Assembly (NCBI GenBank): GCA_014825775.1
Contig: MVAQ01000382.1
Location: forward strand, 1-10,547
DNA length: 10,547 nucleotides
Direction of reading: 5' to 3'
Source of the DNA: Krasilnikovozyma curviuscula
Taxonomy: Eukaryota > Basidiomycota > Tremellomycetes > Cystofilobasidiales > Mrakiaceae
The notes beneath the pieces are model-generated. The model was not told where the DNA came from. It saw only the letters and a list, made by a program, of their open reading frames with translations, and searched no databases. Shown here in pieces: positions 9,540 to 10,547 of the stretch (position 1 is the stretch's first letter; each line of letters starts with the position of its first letter). A program made the position numbers and the translations under genes.

Positions 9540-10547
9540 ATGAAGTTCTTCCCTCGTTGCTTCTCATCTTCCCACTTCCATGAGGACACCCGCGTCTCTG
9601 TGCCTAGTCCCATGCCTGCAAAGGCTGTGGAAGCCTACCGAACCGCCTCAGCAGGACTCTCCTCGCTCGCTCCTCCCCCGGCATACGATGCAGCCGAAAC
9701 AATCAACGACAAGTATCTCCCCGATATTGTTGCTGCCATTGAAGCTGCCTCCAAGGAACTGAGAAAGATTTCGCTCTTCATCAACCACAACCCCGAGCTT
9801 GCGTTCAAGGAGTTGTGCGTGTCGTGCTATCGGTCTTATCCTCCTCGATGTTCCTGCTAATAAGCACTTGTTGATTTACAGTAAGGCGAGCTCTACCATT
9901 ACCAACTATCTGATCAAGAAGGGCTTCAACGTCAAGAAGGGCACCTACGGTATGGAGACAGCCTTCGAGGTCATACACGATCGCCGGGTTGGTGGGGAGG
10001 GAAGGACCGTCGCTTTCCAGAGCGAATACGACGCTTTGCCCGTAAGTAGAAAAAGCCTCTTGTCTATTTCTGTGACTCTGTGTCGTGCCAAAGAATGAAG
10101 GAATAGCGAGAGGCGAAAGAAAGGCCATACGCCCACCGCCGACGCCGCCGCCTTCTCGAATAGCGGAAATGACAACAATAATGACACTATCGCTACCTAT
10201 TTGTTTTAACGCATCGATTCGAACTCTGAAAATAGGGTGTCGGACAAGCATGTGGACACAGTATGTCTCCTGTCTCCTCCCTCTTTCCTTGACCAAGCTG
10301 ACACTCTGATGCCATCTCTAGATCTCATCGCCATCAGCGGCATCGCCGCCTTCCTTGGTCTCGTCTCCGTGGTCGACAAGTACTCCATTCCCACTCGCGT
10401 TATCCTCCAAGGTACTCCCGCGGAGGAAGGCGGCGGAGGCAAGGTCTGTTCTCCCTCATCTCATCTCTCGCGCGCTGTTGAAGCTGATGTGTGTGTATGT
10501 GTGTGTGTACGTGCACATTGTTTTTTTTTTTTTTTTTTTTTTTAAGG
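9540..10547 (+). CDS. M20-family metallopeptidase/amidohydrolase (ACY1L2-like), 5' part; continues beyond the right edge
   Basis: Visible exons are 9540-9814, 9882-10041, 10236-10260 and 10322-10443, giving 194 codons. The next intron starts GTCTGT at 10444 and may end at the AAG at 10544-10546. The start is the first ATG in frame (MKFFPRCF); an upstream extension of the frame begins only with GTG. A Ser/Pro-rich leader of about 60 residues precedes the peptidase fold. Family signatures in order are NHNPELAFKEFKAS, AFQSEYDALP (about 136-145), GVGQACGHNLIAISG (146-160; Cys151 and His153 expected to bind metal) and LQGTPAEEGGGGK (182-194; Glu188/Glu189 at the catalytic/metal position). M20 enzymes hydrolyse amide bonds of small peptides or acyl amino acids with bound metal; the substrate here is unknown. 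The usual His of HACGH is Gln149. The intron 10042-10235 is long (194 nt) and carries GCC triplets near 10140-10152. Confidence 0.88.
10487..10518. repeat. Alternating purine-pyrimidine (TG)n tract in an M20 intron
   Basis: All 32 bases alternate purine and pyrimidine: interrupted TG repeats, then TACGTGCACAT. It lies inside the intron beginning at 10444. Such tracts can adopt Z-DNA and vary in length between strains. Confidence 0.85.
10521..10543. repeat. Poly(T) run of 23 bases at the end of the window
   Basis: Twenty-three consecutive T are followed by AAGG at the window end. The AAG at 10544-10546 could be the 3' splice site, making this run an extreme polypyrimidine tract of a 103-nt intron. 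Its exact length in the assembly may be unreliable because homopolymers are hard to sequence. Confidence 0.85.

Noticed and set aside
9805..10296. 163-codon minus-strand open frame
   Set aside because: It overlaps M20 exons and introns in antisense, starts at a non-ATG codon and shows no recognisable domain. The plus-strand spliced model gives clear M20 motifs.

Overview
The window looks like nuclear DNA of a basidiomycete fungus, probably an agaricomycete. Coding sequence is cut by many short GT-AG introns (mostly about 50-110 nt), intergenic spaces are short, and one gene has 20 small exons. I see no tRNA, rRNA, CRISPR array, insertion sequence or prophage-like material. Four protein genes can be reconstructed by splicing, and every exon junction used in the models keeps the reading frame.

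Layout, left to right. (1) Minus strand, 38-2053: the 5' part of a PUF (Pumilio)-type RNA-binding protein gene, whose 3' part lies beyond the left edge. A low-complexity N-terminus and a short coiled coil precede at least three PUF repeats spaced exactly 36 residues apart. (2) 2054-2747: an AT-rich stretch without a convincing gene, probably the PUF promoter plus the RFT1 3' end. (3) Minus strand, 2748-4379: a complete two-exon RFT1 gene, a multi-pass ER membrane protein of N-glycan precursor assembly (516 aa). (4) 4380-4949: a divergent promoter region with a perfect 9-bp inverted repeat. (5) Plus strand, 4950-9261: a complete 20-exon gene for a membrane-anchored, tandemly duplicated amidohydrolase (966 aa), of the kind often labelled carbohydrate esterase family 9 in basidiomycete annotations. 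Its first module keeps the metal-binding His/Asp residues and its second has lost nearly all of them. (6) Plus strand, 9540 to the right edge: the first four exons of an M20-family metallopeptidase/amidohydrolase (ACY1L2-like). Its active-site motif sits on a 25-nt microexon, and its last visible intron carries a Z-DNA-type TG tract and a run of 23 T.

The genes do not form an obvious cluster or pathway. RFT1 and the amidohydrolase share a divergent promoter region, and the M20 gene follows the amidohydrolase in the same direction about 280 nt later. I found no clearly undescribed system. The most unusual item is the two-module amidohydrolase with a degenerate second metal site.
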